Shown here: positions 53,217 through 62,585 of the stretch, in pieces
Layout: every line of letters starts with the position of its first letter
How positions within the stretch are numbered: position 1 is the stretch's first letter
Assembly: GCA_018820275.1 (NCBI GenBank)
Contig: JAHJOO010000008.1
Location: 1-64,000, forward strand
DNA: 64,000 nt
DNA from: Alphaproteobacteria bacterium
GTDB taxonomy: Bacteria > Pseudomonadota > Alphaproteobacteria > Caulobacterales > Caulobacteraceae
Direction: 5' to 3'
Made by a program: the position numbers and the translations under genes
The notes under the pieces: generated by a model
Seen by the model: only the letters and a program-made list of their open reading frames with translations
What the model was told of the DNA's origin: nothing
Databases searched by the model: none

Positions 53217-54116
53217 ATGACCGTCCTGCTTTACGGCCGCCCGCCGGCGGTGTTCGACCCGCCGTCCGACGCGCTGCAGACCTCGCCCCTGATCCCCGGG
53301 GCGGCGGCGCTGGAAGACGTCCCGCCCGGCTCGGCCGACCTCGCGGTCATCTACGCCCCACCCGGCGCGCTGGAACGCCGCGCCGTTCTGGCCCACGCCC
53401 TGCGCGCGCTGAAGCCCGGCGGACGCCTCGACGCCATGGCCCCCAAGGACAAGGGCGGCTCCCGCCTGAAGAAGGAGCTGGAGGGCTTCGGTCTCTCCGT
53501 CATGGACGAGCCCAAGGCGCACCACCGCCGCTGCCGCGCGGCCGTGGACGGACCGCTGACCGGGCTGGAGCAAGCGATCGAAGCCGGGGCCGCGCGGCGC
53601 GTGCCCGACACGGGCCTGTGGTCGCGCCCGGGTGTCTTCGCCTGGGACCGGATCGACGCGGGCACGGCGACCCTCGCCCTGCAGCTGCCGCCGATGAAGG
53701 GGGCCGGGGCGGACCTGGGCTGCGGCGTCGGCGTGCTGTCGCTGGCGGTTCTGACCTCCGAGGCGGTGACGGCGCTGTCGGGCATCGACCTCGACCGCCG
53801 CGCCGTCGAGGCCGCGCGTCTGAACGTGACCGACCCCCGCGCCGGGTTCGCCCAGGCCGATGCGCGGACCCTGGCCGCCGCGGGCGACCTCGACTTCGTC
53901 GTCATGAACCCGCCCTTCCACGACGGCGGCCAGGAGGATCGCCGGCTGGGCCAGGCCTTCGTGCGCAAGGCCGCCGAGTTGCTGCGCAAGAACGGCGCGC
54001 TGTGGATGGTCGCCAACCGCCACCTGCCCTACGAGGCCGACCTGAACGCGGCATTCCGTCGGGTCCGCGTCGTCGACGAGAGCGCGGGCTACAAAATCTT
54101 TGAGGCCCTGAAATGA
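53217..54116 (+). CDS. Class I SAM-dependent rRNA methyltransferase, RsmC-like
   Basis: A 299-residue protein with the two-domain structure of RsmC/RlmG. The N-terminal half is a degenerate methyltransferase fold (residues 1-140), and the C-terminal half holds the SAM loop DLGCGVGVLSL (166-176) and NPPFH (231-235) for guanine N2 methylation. It likely modifies 16S rRNA. The start is ATG 53217; the track version begins 25 codons earlier. The stop overlaps rsuA (ATGA). Confidence 0.88.
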   Translation: MTVLLYGRPPAVFDPPSDALQTSPLIPGAAALEDVPPGSADLAVIYAPPGALERRAVLAHALRALKPGGRLDAMAPKDKGGSRLKKELEGFGLSVMDEPKAHHRRCRAAVDGPLTGLEQAIEAGAARRVPDTGLWSRPGVFAWDRIDAGTATLALQLPPMKGAGADLGCGVGVLSLAVLTSEAVTALSGIDLDRRAVEAARLNVTDPRAGFAQADARTLAAAGDLDFVVMNPPFHDGGQEDRRLGQAFVRKAAELLRKNGALWMVANRHLPYEADLNAAFRRVRVVDESAGYKIFEALK

Positions 54117-54850
54117 AGCCCGTCCGCCTCGACCGTCTGCTCGGCGGCATGGGCTACGGTTCGCGGCAGGAGATCGCCAAGCTGGCCCGGGTCGGCGGCA
54201 TCACCCTCGACGGCCGCGACCTCACCGACGCCGCGCAGAAGATCGCCCCGACGCCCGACCTGCCCGGCCGCATGACGATCGACGGCCATCCGGTCGATCC
54301 GCCGCCCGGGCTGGTGATCCTGCTGAACAAGCCGCTGGGCATGACCTGTTCGCACAAGGAGGACGGGGCGCTGGTCTACGACGTCCTGCCGTCCCGCTGG
54401 CGTCGCCGCGACCCGGCCATCTCGACCGTCGGGCGGCTGGACAAGCAGACCTCGGGGCTGCTGCTGCTGACCGACGACGGCGACCTGCTGCACCGGATCA
54501 TCAGCCCCCGCCGCCACGTGGCCAAGGTCTATCGCGCCGGCCTGGCCCGCCCGCTGGAGGGGCACGAGGCCGCCCTGTTCGCCTCCGGGGAACTGGTGCT
54601 GGAGGGCGAGGACAAGCCGCTGGCGCCCGCCGTGCTCGAGCGGATCGGCCCCACCGAGGCGCGGCTGACGGTCCACGAGGGCCGCTATCATCAGGTCCGC
54701 CGCATGTTCGCCGCCGCCGGCAACCACGTCGAGACGCTTCACCGCGAGCGCATGGGTGGCCTGACCGTGCCGGACGACCTGGCACCCGGCGACTGGCGCC
54801 TGCTGACGCCGGACGAAAGCGCGCGCGTTTTTGAGGAACCGCCGGTGTAG
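54113..54850 (+). CDS. rsuA: 16S rRNA pseudouridine synthase, RsuA family
   Basis: A 245-residue enzyme with an S4 RNA-binding domain (RLDRLLGGMGYGSRQEIAKLARVGGITLDG) and a pseudouridine synthase domain. The catalytic Asp is in GRLDKQTSGLLLLTDDGDL. Conserved HQVRRMFAAAGNHVETLHRERMGGL is at the end. It is most similar to RsuA (516) but RluE/F-type specificity is possible. Overlap with the methyltransferase gene places two rRNA modification steps in one transcript. Confidence 0.9.
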   Translation: MKPVRLDRLLGGMGYGSRQEIAKLARVGGITLDGRDLTDAAQKIAPTPDLPGRMTIDGHPVDPPPGLVILLNKPLGMTCSHKEDGALVYDVLPSRWRRRDPAISTVGRLDKQTSGLLLLTDDGDLLHRIISPRRHVAKVYRAGLARPLEGHEAALFASGELVLEGEDKPLAPAVLERIGPTEARLTVHEGRYHQVRRMFAAAGNHVETLHRERMGGLTVPDDLAPGDWRLLTPDESARVFEEPPV

Positions 54851-54907
54851 CGGCGGCTTTAGGCTTGGCCGTATCGCCCGGCGGCCCTCGAAAGCCACAG
54901 AATCCCG

Positions 54908-56119
54908 ATGTCCGCCACCCACGAACGCGATCTACGCACCGGACGATCGCTGTGGGCCGACGGTCCGGGACTGGGCGTGCCGATCCGCCCGCTGACCCAG
55001 GCGATCAGCGTCGACGTGGCGGTCATCGGCGCAGGCATCTCCGGCGCCTTCATGGCGCACGGACTGGCGCGCGATTTCAGCGTCGCCGTGCTGGATCGCC
55101 GCCCGCCTCTGATGGGATCGACGGTCGCCTCCACCGCCCTGCTGCAGTGGGAGATCGACCTGCCGCTGGTCGAACTGGGCAAGAAGATCGGCCCGACGAA
55201 CGCGCGGCGCGCCTATGCCCGCTCCCGCGCCGCCGTCGATCACCTGCGCGATATCGTGGCGCGCGAGCGCATTCCCTGCGGGCTGAAGCCCAGCCGCACC
55301 CTCTATCTTGCGGGCGATGAATACGGCTTCCGCGCGCTTGGGGCCGAGGCCGAGGCGCGCGCGGCGATGGGGCTGGAGAGCGCCTTCGTGACCGCCGCGA
55401 CGCTGCGCGCCGACTACGGAATCGACCGCACCGGCGCCATCCTGTCGGACGGATCCGCCCGCGCCGACCCGGCCCGCCTGGCCGCCGGCCTGCTGCGCCG
55501 TGCGCAGCAGGCCGGCGCCCGCGTCTATTCCCCCGTCGAGGTCATGGAGGCGGTGTCGGACCCCGACGGCGTCACCCTGCTGACCGATGTGGGCCACGCC
55601 GTCCGGGCGAAGACGGTCGTCTTCTGCTGCGGCTACGAGTTCCCCAAGGGCGTGCCCACGCCCGGCGCCAGGGTCATCTCCACCTGGGCCCTGGCGACGA
55701 CGCCGCGCACACCCTGCCCGGCCTGGCTGCGGGAGATGCTGGTCTGGGAGGCCTCGGATCCGTACCTGTATTTCCGCATGGCCCGCGACGGCCGACTGAT
55801 CGTCGGCGGCGAGGACGAGGACAGCCCGACCGCCCACACCTCGATCCCCAAGCTGAAGGCCAGGACCGGGCGCATCGCCCGCAAGCTGAAGGCGCTGCTG
55901 CCCATGGTCGAGTTCGAGATCGATCACGCCTGGGCCGGCGCATTTGGCGAAAGCGCCACCGGCCTGCCCTCCATCGGCCCGGTGCCCGACATGGACCACG
56001 CCTTCGCCGTCATGGGCTTCGGCGGCAACGGCATCACCTATTCGGTCATCGCTTCCCAGGTGGTCGGCGCGGCGATCCGAGGGCGGGCCGACCCCGACGC
56101 GGACCTGTATTGCGATTGA
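54908..56119 (+). CDS. FAD-dependent oxidoreductase (DAO family)
   Basis: A 403-residue flavoprotein. The nucleotide-binding motif VAVIGAGISGAFMAHGLAR is near residue 40, and the second FAD contact is AFAVMGFGGNGITYSVIAS at the C-terminus. This is the fold of D-amino-acid oxidase and glycine oxidase. The substrate cannot be read from sequence. It is upstream of the toxin-antitoxin genes but separated from them by a promoter-like palindrome. Confidence 0.87.
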   Translation: MSATHERDLRTGRSLWADGPGLGVPIRPLTQAISVDVAVIGAGISGAFMAHGLARDFSVAVLDRRPPLMGSTVASTALLQWEIDLPLVELGKKIGPTNARRAYARSRAAVDHLRDIVARERIPCGLKPSRTLYLAGDEYGFRALGAEAEARAAMGLESAFVTAATLRADYGIDRTGAILSDGSARADPARLAAGLLRRAQQAGARVYSPVEVMEAVSDPDGVTLLTDVGHAVRAKTVVFCCGYEFPKGVPTPGARVISTWALATTPRTPCPAWLREMLVWEASDPYLYFRMARDGRLIVGGEDEDSPTAHTSIPKLKARTGRIARKLKALLPMVEFEIDHAWAGAFGESATGLPSIGPVPDMDHAFAVMGFGGNGITYSVIASQVVGAAIRGRADPDADLYCD

Positions 56120-56125
56120 CTCGAC

Positions 56126-56147
56126 GATAGCCATCCAGATGGCTATC
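56126..56147. promoter_or_regulatory. Palindromic operator of the toxin-antitoxin operon
   Basis: GATAGCCAT (56126-56134) and ATGGCTATC (56139-56147) form a perfect 9-bp inverted repeat with a CCAG spacer, 8 bp before the antitoxin ATG. TTGACT at 56116 could be a -35 box. Phd/YefM antitoxins commonly bind such palindromes to repress their own operon. Confidence 0.72.
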
Positions 56148-56155
56148 TTGAGCGC

Positions 56156-56401
56156 ATGACCCACTATTCCGTCGCCGAGGCGAAGAACAATCTGCCGAAG
56201 CTGCTCGACCGCATGCTGGCCGGCGAAGAAGTGGTCATCACCCGCCGCGGCAAGCCCATCGCGCGCCTGGAGCCGGAAGGGAAGCGCCAGGTCGGCGAGC
56301 CGCTGGACATCGAATGGCTGAACGCCAACCGGGTTGAAACGAAGGACGGTGAGAGAACACCGAACGCCGTCCTCGAGATGCGCCGCGAGTACCGCTATTG
56401 A
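56156..56401 (+). CDS. Phd/YefM family antitoxin
   Basis: An 81-residue protein with the Phd/YefM fold: YSVAEAKNNLPKLLDRMLAGEEVVITRRGKPIARLEP, then a C-terminal tail likely to bind the toxin (AVLEMRREYRY). It neutralises the VapC-type nuclease encoded next and probably represses the operon through the palindrome upstream. The stop overlaps the TTG start of the toxin gene. Confidence 0.92.
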   Translation: MTHYSVAEAKNNLPKLLDRMLAGEEVVITRRGKPIARLEPEGKRQVGEPLDIEWLNANRVETKDGERTPNAVLEMRREYRY

Positions 56402-56811
56402 CGGTCTACCTCGACACCAGCGTCGCCATCTCGCTGTTTCTCGAAGACGATCATTCTCGCCGGGCCCAGATTTGGGCGCGCCCGGAGCAGCGCATTGTGG
56501 TCAGCCCGTGGACACTGACGGAGTTCACCTCGGCCCTCTCGTTCATGATCCGGACGGGTGCCGTCGAGCCGCAGGCCTCGGCCCGGGCCGAGAAGCGGTT
56601 TGATCGCTGGTCCGCCGCCGGCCGTCTCGTGGATCTCGATCCCGACGCCTTCGGGGAGGCGCGTCGACTGATGCGCCGGCACCGTCGCCTGCGCGCGCCG
56701 GACGCCTTGCACCTCGCCGCGGCGAAGCTGGCCGGACTGGGGTTTGCGACGTTCGACCTTGATCTCGCCGACGCCGCCCGCGCCGAAGGCATGGAGGTCG
56801 TCGACCTGTGA
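56398..56811 (+). CDS. VapC-like PIN domain toxin
   Basis: A 137-residue PIN nuclease. The catalytic acidic residues are in VYLDTSVAISLF, LTEFTSAL, RAPDALHLAAAKL and FATFDLDLADAA. It would cleave RNA in the absence of the antitoxin. It starts at TTG 56398, overlapping the antitoxin stop (TTGA); no ATG fits. Its own stop overlaps the trpF start (GTGA), so toxin and trpF are coupled. Confidence 0.9.
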   Translation: MTVYLDTSVAISLFLEDDHSRRAQIWARPEQRIVVSPWTLTEFTSALSFMIRTGAVEPQASARAEKRFDRWSAAGRLVDLDPDAFGEARRLMRRHRRLRAPDALHLAAAKLAGLGFATFDLDLADAARAEGMEVVDL

Positions 56812-57446
56812 CCCTCGCCAAGATCTGCGGCCTGACGACCCCCGAGACGCTGGACGTCGCGCTGGACCACGGCGCGGCCTTCGTCGGTGCGGTGATCTTC
56901 GAGAAGAGCCCGCGCCATCTGGAGCCGCTGCACGCGGCGACCCTGTTCGACCGGGCGCGGGGGCGGGCCAGGATCGTCGCCGTCGTCGTCGACCCGTCCG
57001 ACCTGCTGCTGACCACCCTGGCCCTGAGCCTGCGGCCCGACTTCGTCCAGCTGCACGGGTCCGAGACGCCGGAACGCGCCCATGAGGTCCGCCGCCTGAC
57101 GAAGGCCGGGATCATCAAGGCATTGCCGGTGCGCGACGCGGCCGATCTGGCCGCCGCCGACGCCTGGAAAGACGCCGCCGACCATCTGATGTTCGACGCC
57201 AGGCCGCCAGAGGGTGCCGACCTGCCCGGCGGCGTCGGCCACGCCTTCGACTGGACGATCCTGTCGGGCCGCGCCTTCGACCGGCCGTGGTTCCTCGCGG
57301 GCGGGCTGGACCCGGACAATGTGACGCGCGCGATCCGCATGACCGGCGCGCCCCTGGTCGACGTCTCCTCTGGCGTGGAAAGCGCCCCGGGTGTTAAGGA
57401 GCCGGCCCGCATCGCGGCCTTTCTCGAGGCCGTCGCCGAGGCCTGA
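56808..57446 (+). CDS. trpF: Phosphoribosylanthranilate isomerase
   Basis: A 212-residue TIM barrel enzyme of tryptophan synthesis. [24 protein letters not shown] is the standard N-terminus with the catalytic Cys, [10 protein letters not shown] is the conserved second segment, and [14 protein letters not shown] ends the barrel. It starts at GTG 56808 within the VapC stop. Its promoter is probably the one before the antitoxin gene. Confidence 0.93.
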   Translation: MTLAKICGLTTPETLDVALDHGAAFVGAVIFEKSPRHLEPLHAATLFDRARGRARIVAVVVDPSDLLLTTLALSLRPDFVQLHGSETPERAHEVRRLTKAGIIKALPVRDAADLAAADAWKDAADHLMFDARPPEGADLPGGVGHAFDWTILSGRAFDRPWFLAGGLDPDNVTRAIRMTGAPLVDVSSGVESAPGVKEPARIAAFLEAVAEA

Positions 57447-57457
57447 AAGCCGGACCC

Positions 57458-58675
57458 GTGAACGCCCCCATTCCCAACTTCCAGTACGCCTGGCCCGACG
57501 CCGAGGGCCGTTTCGGCCCCTTCGGCGGCCGCTTCGTCGCCGAGACCCTGATGCCCGCCGTGCTGGAGCTGCAGGAAGCCTATGAGGCGGCCAAGGCCGA
57601 TCCCGCCTTCCAGGCCGAGCTGGACGACTGGCTGGAGCACTACGTCGGCCGCCCCAGCCCCCTGTATCTGGCCCAGCGCCTGACCGACCATCACGGCGGC
57701 GCCGACATCTGGTTCAAGCGCGACGAGCTGAACCACACCGGCGCGCACAAGGTGAACAACTGCATGGGCCAGATCCTTCTGGCCATGCGGATGGGCAAGA
57801 AGCGGATCATCGCCGAGACCGGCGCCGGCCAGCATGGCGTAGCCACCGCCACGGTCTGCGCCCGCTTCGGCCTGCCCTGCACGGTCTACATGGGCGCCGT
57901 CGACGTCGAGCGTCAGGCGCCCAACGTCTTCCGCATGAAGCTGCTGGGTGCCGAAGTGGTGCCGGTCACCAACGGCCGTTCGACGCTGAAGGAGGCGATG
58001 AACGAGGCCATGCGCGACTGGGTCACCAACGTGGCCGACACCTATTACATCATCGGCACGGCGGCCGGTCCGCACCCCTATCCGGAGCTGGTGCGCGACT
58101 TCCAGTCCGTGATCGGCAAGGAGACGCGGGCCCAGATGCAGGCGCGCCGCGGCAAGCTGCCCGACGCCTGCGTCGCGGCCATCGGCGGCGGCTCCAACGC
58201 CATCGGCCTGTTCCATCCCTTCATCGAGGATCCCTCGGTGCGCCTGATCGGGATCGAGGCGGCCGGGCGCGGTCTGGACGGCCCGGACCACGCCGCGTCC
58301 CTGCAAGGCGGCCGCCCCGGCGTGCTGCACGGCAACCGCACCTATCTGCTGCAGGACGACGACGGCCAGATCCTCGAGGGCCATTCCATCTCGGCCGGAC
58401 TGGACTATCCCGGGATCGGCCCGGAGCACGCCTGGCTGCACGACTCCGGCCGCGCCGAATATCGCGCCGCGACCGACGCCGAGGCGCTGGAGGCCTTCCA
58501 GCTGTGCTCGAAGCTGGAGGGCATCATCCCGGCGCTGGAGCCGAGCCACGCGCTGGCCCGCGTCGGCGAGATCGCGCGGGAAGTTGGCAAGGGCGGCGAC
58601 GTCGTGCTGAACATGTGCGGGCGGGGCGACAAGGACATCTTCGCCGTGGCGAAGCATCTGGGCGTGGAGTTGTGA
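57458..58675 (+). CDS. trpB: Tryptophan synthase beta chain
   Basis: A 405-residue PLP enzyme that condenses indole and serine. The PLP lysine is in [12 protein letters not shown], the substrate loop is [13 protein letters not shown] and the phosphate-binding GGGSNAIG follows. The start is GTG, 11 bp after trpF. Unlike the usual direct trpB-trpA join, a secreted orphan gene stands between it and trpA. Confidence 0.95.
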   Translation: MNAPIPNFQYAWPDAEGRFGPFGGRFVAETLMPAVLELQEAYEAAKADPAFQAELDDWLEHYVGRPSPLYLAQRLTDHHGGADIWFKRDELNHTGAHKVNNCMGQILLAMRMGKKRIIAETGAGQHGVATATVCARFGLPCTVYMGAVDVERQAPNVFRMKLLGAEVVPVTNGRSTLKEAMNEAMRDWVTNVADTYYIIGTAAGPHPYPELVRDFQSVIGKETRAQMQARRGKLPDACVAAIGGGSNAIGLFHPFIEDPSVRLIGIEAAGRGLDGPDHAASLQGGRPGVLHGNRTYLLQDDDGQILEGHSISAGLDYPGIGPEHAWLHDSGRAEYRAATDAEALEAFQLCSKLEGIIPALEPSHALARVGEIAREVGKGGDVVLNMCGRGDKDIFAVAKHLGVEL

Positions 58676-58677
58676 GC

Positions 58678-59091
58678 ATGAAGACCTGGCTTCTGGCGGC
58701 CATGGCGTTGGGCGCCGTGGCGGCCTCCGGCGACCCCGCCCGGGCGCAGGAGGCGGTGTCCCTGCCCCTGGTCCAGGGCATGGAGTTCGACGACTCCTGC
58801 GGGCCCCGTCCGCAGTTCCAGGGCCGCGCGATCTGCGTCCAGGGACCGCTGGCGTCCATCTCGACGGCCGCCGACGCCTACATCGCCCACTACGTCGCGC
58901 AAGGGTGGGAGGTCGTGGCCGGAGAGGCCAACGGCGTCGTCCTCGCGCGGCGGCGCGCGGCCGGCGGCTGCGACGGGCTGGAAATGGCCGCCTTCTACGA
59001 CGAGACCCGACCGGTCGGTCCCGGGACGACGGGCTGGCTGGCCTTCGCGCCGATCCCCGGCGACCTCTGCCCCGGGGTCGCCGCCCAGTGA
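58678..59091 (+). CDS. Secreted orphan protein between trpB and trpA
   Basis: A 137-residue protein with a signal peptide (TWLLAAMALGAVAASGDPARAQ) and a mature part with four cysteines (FDDSC, AICVQG, GGCDG, GDLCPG) likely to form two disulfides. I recognise no family. The ATG is 2 bp after the trpB stop and the stop overlaps the trpA GTG, so it is translated with the tryptophan genes although an exported protein has no evident role in that pathway. Confidence 0.72.
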   Translation: MKTWLLAAMALGAVAASGDPARAQEAVSLPLVQGMEFDDSCGPRPQFQGRAICVQGPLASISTAADAYIAHYVAQGWEVVAGEANGVVLARRRAAGGCDGLEMAAFYDETRPVGPGTTGWLAFAPIPGDLCPGVAAQ

Positions 59092-59918
59092 CCGTCGCCC
59101 GCATCGACGCGCGCTTCGCGGCGCTCAGGGCGCAAGGCCGCGCGGGCTTCGTGACCTACGTCATGGCCGGCGATCCGACGCGCGAGGCGACGCTGGAGAT
59201 CCTGCGCGGCCTGCCCGCCGCGGGTGCCGACCTGATCGAGCTGGGCTTTCCCTTCTCCGATCCCATGGCCGAGGGGCCGACCATCCAGAAGGCCGCCGCG
59301 AGGGGGCTGAAATCCGGCCTGACGCTGAGGGGCACGCTGGATCTGGCGCGCGCCTTCCGTGAAGGCGACGCCGACACCCCCCTGATCCTGATGGGCTACC
59401 TCAACCCGCTGGAAACCTACGGCCACGCCGCCTTCGCGCGCGACGCCGCGGCCGCCGGCGTCGACGGCCTGATCGTGGTGGACTGCCCGCCGGAAGAGGC
59501 CGGCCCCCTGACCGACGCGCTGGACGCCGAAGGGGTCGCCCTGATCCGTCTGGCCACGCCGACCTCGGACGACCACCGCCTGAAGACGGTGACGGCCCGC
59601 ACCTCGGGCTTCGTCTACTACGTCTCCGTCGCCGGGGTGACCGGCGTGAAGTCGGCCGACGCCGACGCCGTGGCCCCCGCCGTCGCCCGGGTGCGCGCCG
59701 CCTCCGGCCTGCCCGTGGCCGTCGGCTTCGGCATCCGCACGGCGGACGGCGCGGCGCGGATGGCCCGCGTCGCCGACGCCGTGGTGGCCGGCTCGGTGCT
59801 GGTCGATGAGGGCGCCGCCGCCGTGGTCGAGAACGCCGACCCGGTCCGGCGCGTTCTCGACAAGGTGCGCAGCCTCGCCGACGCGGTCAGGGGTGCGCGC
59901 GCGACCGAGATGGCGTAG
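59088..59918 (+). CDS. trpA: Tryptophan synthase alpha chain
   Basis: A 276-residue TIM barrel enzyme that splits indole-3-glycerol phosphate. The catalytic Glu is in DLIELGFPFSDPMAEGP and the Asp is beside the segment IVVDCPPEE; phosphate is held by GFGIRTADG. The start is GTG 59088, overlapping the orphan gene. It lies 11 bp before accD, the Caulobacter order. Confidence 0.95.
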   Translation: MTVARIDARFAALRAQGRAGFVTYVMAGDPTREATLEILRGLPAAGADLIELGFPFSDPMAEGPTIQKAAARGLKSGLTLRGTLDLARAFREGDADTPLILMGYLNPLETYGHAAFARDAAAAGVDGLIVVDCPPEEAGPLTDALDAEGVALIRLATPTSDDHRLKTVTARTSGFVYYVSVAGVTGVKSADADAVAPAVARVRAASGLPVAVGFGIRTADGAARMARVADAVVAGSVLVDEGAAAVVENADPVRRVLDKVRSLADAVRGARATEMA

Positions 59919-59929
59919 AGGCCCCACCC

Positions 59930-60820
59930 ATGGCCAATGAGAAGTCCCCCGACAACCGCCCGCTGACCGGCTGGCTCAGCCGCTTCGCCCCCGGCGTGCG
60001 CAAGATCGTCAACCGCCGCGACACGCCGGACAATCTCTGGATCAAGGATCCGGACACCGGCGACATGCTGTACCGCCCGGATCTGGAGGCGGCCCTGTGG
60101 GTCACGCCGTCCGGCCGACACATGCGCCTGAACGCGCCCCAGCGGCTGCAGGCCACCTTCGACGACGGCCTCTGGGAAGAGGTCGGCACCCCCGACGTGC
60201 CCGAGGATCCGCTGAAGTTCTCGGACGGCAAACCCTATCGCGAGCGGCTGGCCCAGGCCCGCAAGGCCGCGGGCCGCAAGGACACCATGGCCATCGGCGT
60301 CGGCGAGATCGACGGCATCGAGGCGGTCGTCATCGTCCAGGACTTCTCCTTCATGGGCGGCTCGCTGGGCATGGCGGCGGGCGAGGCCTTCATCGCCGCC
60401 GCGCAGGAGGCCGTGAAGCGCGGCCTGCCCTTCGTCTGCTTCACCGCCGCCGGCGGCGCCCGCATGCAGGAGGGCGCGCTCAGCCTGATGCAGATGGCGC
60501 GCACCACCCTGGCCATCCAGGAGATCAAGGCGGCCCAGCTGCCCTACGTCGTGGTCCTGACCGACCCGACCACCGGCGGCGTCACCGCCAGCTACGCCAT
60601 GCTGGGCGACGTCCATCTGGCCGAGCCGGGGGCCCTGATCGGCTTCGCCGGCCCGCGCGTGATCGAGGCCACCATCCGCGAGAAACTGCCCCCCGGCTTC
60701 CAGCGCGCCGAATATCTGCAGGAAAAGGGCATGGTCGACCGGGTCGTCCCCCGCCCCGACCTGCCCCGCACGCTCGGCCAGATCCTGTCCATGCTGACGG
60801 ACGGCAAGCGGGCCGCCTGA
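59930..60820 (+). CDS. accD: Acetyl-CoA carboxylase carboxyltransferase subunit beta
   Basis: A 296-residue crotonase-fold subunit, with GGSLGMAAGEAFIAAAQEA, GGARMQEGALSLMQMARTT and GFAGPRVIEATI. It works with AccA to make malonyl-CoA for fatty acid synthesis. The N-terminal zinc ribbon is altered: DPDTGDMLYRPDLEAALWVTPSGRHMRL aligns with the usual CxxC...CxxC region, but all four Cys are missing and one residue is lost. The rest of the domain is kept. Confidence 0.95.
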   Translation: MANEKSPDNRPLTGWLSRFAPGVRKIVNRRDTPDNLWIKDPDTGDMLYRPDLEAALWVTPSGRHMRLNAPQRLQATFDDGLWEEVGTPDVPEDPLKFSDGKPYRERLAQARKAAGRKDTMAIGVGEIDGIEAVVIVQDFSFMGGSLGMAAGEAFIAAAQEAVKRGLPFVCFTAAGGARMQEGALSLMQMARTTLAIQEIKAAQLPYVVVLTDPTTGGVTASYAMLGDVHLAEPGALIGFAGPRVIEATIREKLPPGFQRAEYLQEKGMVDRVVPRPDLPRTLGQILSMLTDGKRAA

Positions 60821-60825
60821 CGGCC

Positions 60826-62100
60826 GTGGACCCCGTCTCCGAGCGCCTGCGCCTGCGGCACCCGCAGCGGATCGACCTGTCGCTGGAGCGCATGCCGGCC
60901 CTGTGCCGGGCGCTCGGCGATCCGCAGGACCGGCTGCCCCCCGTGGTCCACGTCGCCGGCACCAACGGCAAGGGCTCCACCGTCGCCTTCCTCCGCGCCA
61001 TGGCCGAGGCCGCGGGTCTGCGCGTCCACGCCTACACCTCGCCGCATCTGGTGCGGTTCAACGAGCGCATCCGGCTGGCCGGCACCCTGATCGACGACGC
61101 GGCGCTCAATGAAATCCTCGACCGCATCGAGGCCACGGGGCTGGAGGCCACGGTGTTCGAGAGCACCACCGCCGCCGCCTTCCTGGCCATGGCGGAGACG
61201 CCTGCCGACCTCGCCGTCATCGAGGTCGGTCTGGGCGGGCGGCTGGACGCCACCAACGTCATCTCGCGGCCCCTGATCACCGCCGTCGCCCCGGTCGATC
61301 TGGATCACGCCGAGTTCCTCGGGACCGACCTCGCCGGCGTGGCGGCGGAAAAGGCCGGCATCTTCAAGCCCGGCGCCCCCGCCATCCTGGGCCGCCAGTC
61401 GGAGGTGGCCCATGCGGCGCTGCTGGCCCGCGCCGAGGCCGTCGGCGCGCCCGTCACCGCCATGGGAACCGACTTCGACGCCTGGGCCGAGCGCGGCGGC
61501 ATGGTGGTGCAGACGACCGAGCGGCTGCTGGACCTGCCCGCGCCCCGCCTGCCCGGCCCGCACCAGATCGACAACGCCGGGCTGGCCGCCGCCATCGCGC
61601 TGGAACTGGGCCTGCCCGAAGAGGCGATCGCGCGCGGGATGGAAACCGCCACCTGGCCCGCCCGCCTGCAGCGGCTGACCGCCGGCCCCTACGGCCGCGC
61701 GGCGGCGGCGGCGGGGGCCGAGCTGTGGGTGGACGGCGGGCACAACCCGCACGCGGGCCGGGCGCTGGCCGCTTTCCTGAGTGAGCGTCAGGCGCGCGAT
61801 CCGCGCCCCACGGCCCTGATCGTCGGCCTGCTGGCCAACAAGGACCACGCGGGATTCTTCGAAGCCCTGCGCGGCTCTGCCGCCCAGATCTTCACGGTCG
61901 GCTTCGACGGCACCTGCGCCCCGCCCGAGGCCCTCGCCGCCGTCGCCACTGGTCATGGCTTGGGTGCCTTGGCCGTTGGTCAGGTCGACGCCGCGCTGGA
62001 CCGCGCCCTGTCCCTGGGCGCGGGCCGCGTCGTCATCTGCGGCTCGCTGTATCTGGCGGGCGAGGTGCTCGGCGCGGCCGAAGAGACGTGGCCGACCTGA
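60826..62100 (+). CDS. folC: Folylpolyglutamate synthase / dihydrofolate synthase
   Basis: A 424-residue Mur-ligase fold enzyme. VHVAGTNGKGSTVAFLRAM is the P-loop, with TSPHLVRFNERIRL and EVGLGGRLDATNVI following and DGGHNPHAGRALAAF near the C-terminus. It adds glutamate to dihydropteroate and folates. The start is GTG 60826, 5 bp after accD. It ends 4 bp before the convergent trxA gene. Confidence 0.94.
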   Translation: MDPVSERLRLRHPQRIDLSLERMPALCRALGDPQDRLPPVVHVAGTNGKGSTVAFLRAMAEAAGLRVHAYTSPHLVRFNERIRLAGTLIDDAALNEILDRIEATGLEATVFESTTAAAFLAMAETPADLAVIEVGLGGRLDATNVISRPLITAVAPVDLDHAEFLGTDLAGVAAEKAGIFKPGAPAILGRQSEVAHAALLARAEAVGAPVTAMGTDFDAWAERGGMVVQTTERLLDLPAPRLPGPHQIDNAGLAAAIALELGLPEEAIARGMETATWPARLQRLTAGPYGRAAAAAGAELWVDGGHNPHAGRALAAFLSERQARDPRPTALIVGLLANKDHAGFFEALRGSAAQIFTVGFDGTCAPPEALAAVATGHGLGALAVGQVDAALDRALSLGAGRVVICGSLYLAGEVLGAAEETWPT

Positions 62101-62104
62101 GCCG

Positions 62105-62437
62105 TCAGCCCGCCGTCACGCCCGCTTCGGCCAGCCATTCGACCAGCTTGCCCTTGGGCATGGGGCCGACCTTCATGGCGGTCATCTCACCGTCGCGGAA
62201 CAGCATCAGGGTCGGAATGCCCTTCACGCCCAGCTTCGACGGGGTCATCGGGCTGTCGTCGATGTTGACCTTGGCCACGGTGACGGCGCCGGCCATCTCG
62301 TCGGCGATCTGTTCCAGCGCCGGGCCGATCTGCTTGCAGGGGCCGCACCACTCCGCCCAGAAGTCGACGAGCACGGGGGTGGAGGACTTCAGCACGTCGG
62401 TCTCGAAGCTGTCGTCGGTGACCTTGACGGTGGGCAT
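62105..62437 (-). CDS. trxA: Thioredoxin
   Basis: A 110-residue thioredoxin with the active site WCGPCK (Cys31 and Cys34), the cis-Pro in KGIPTLMLF and the usual FWAEW start. It reduces disulfides in ribonucleotide reductase and other proteins. The ATG at 62437 is the true start; the track extends it through non-coding leader. It is convergent with folC, and addA lies beyond. Confidence 0.96.
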   Translation of the reverse strand: MPTVKVTDDSFETDVLKSSTPVLVDFWAEWCGPCKQIGPALEQIADEMAGAVTVAKVNIDDSPMTPSKLGVKGIPTLMLFRDGEMTAMKVGPMPKGKLVEWLAEAGVTAG

Positions 62438-62585
62438 GGGCGTATCCTGAGGGAGAAGAGGGGTCGGCGCGACGTCGCGCCCGGTCGGCCATGATGTGGG
62501 GCGAATCGAGCCGGGTTCAATCCCGCGACCCACGTCGGCCCGCCCTCGTCGCTTGACCGCCGGCGCTTGCGGGTGATCATGCCGC

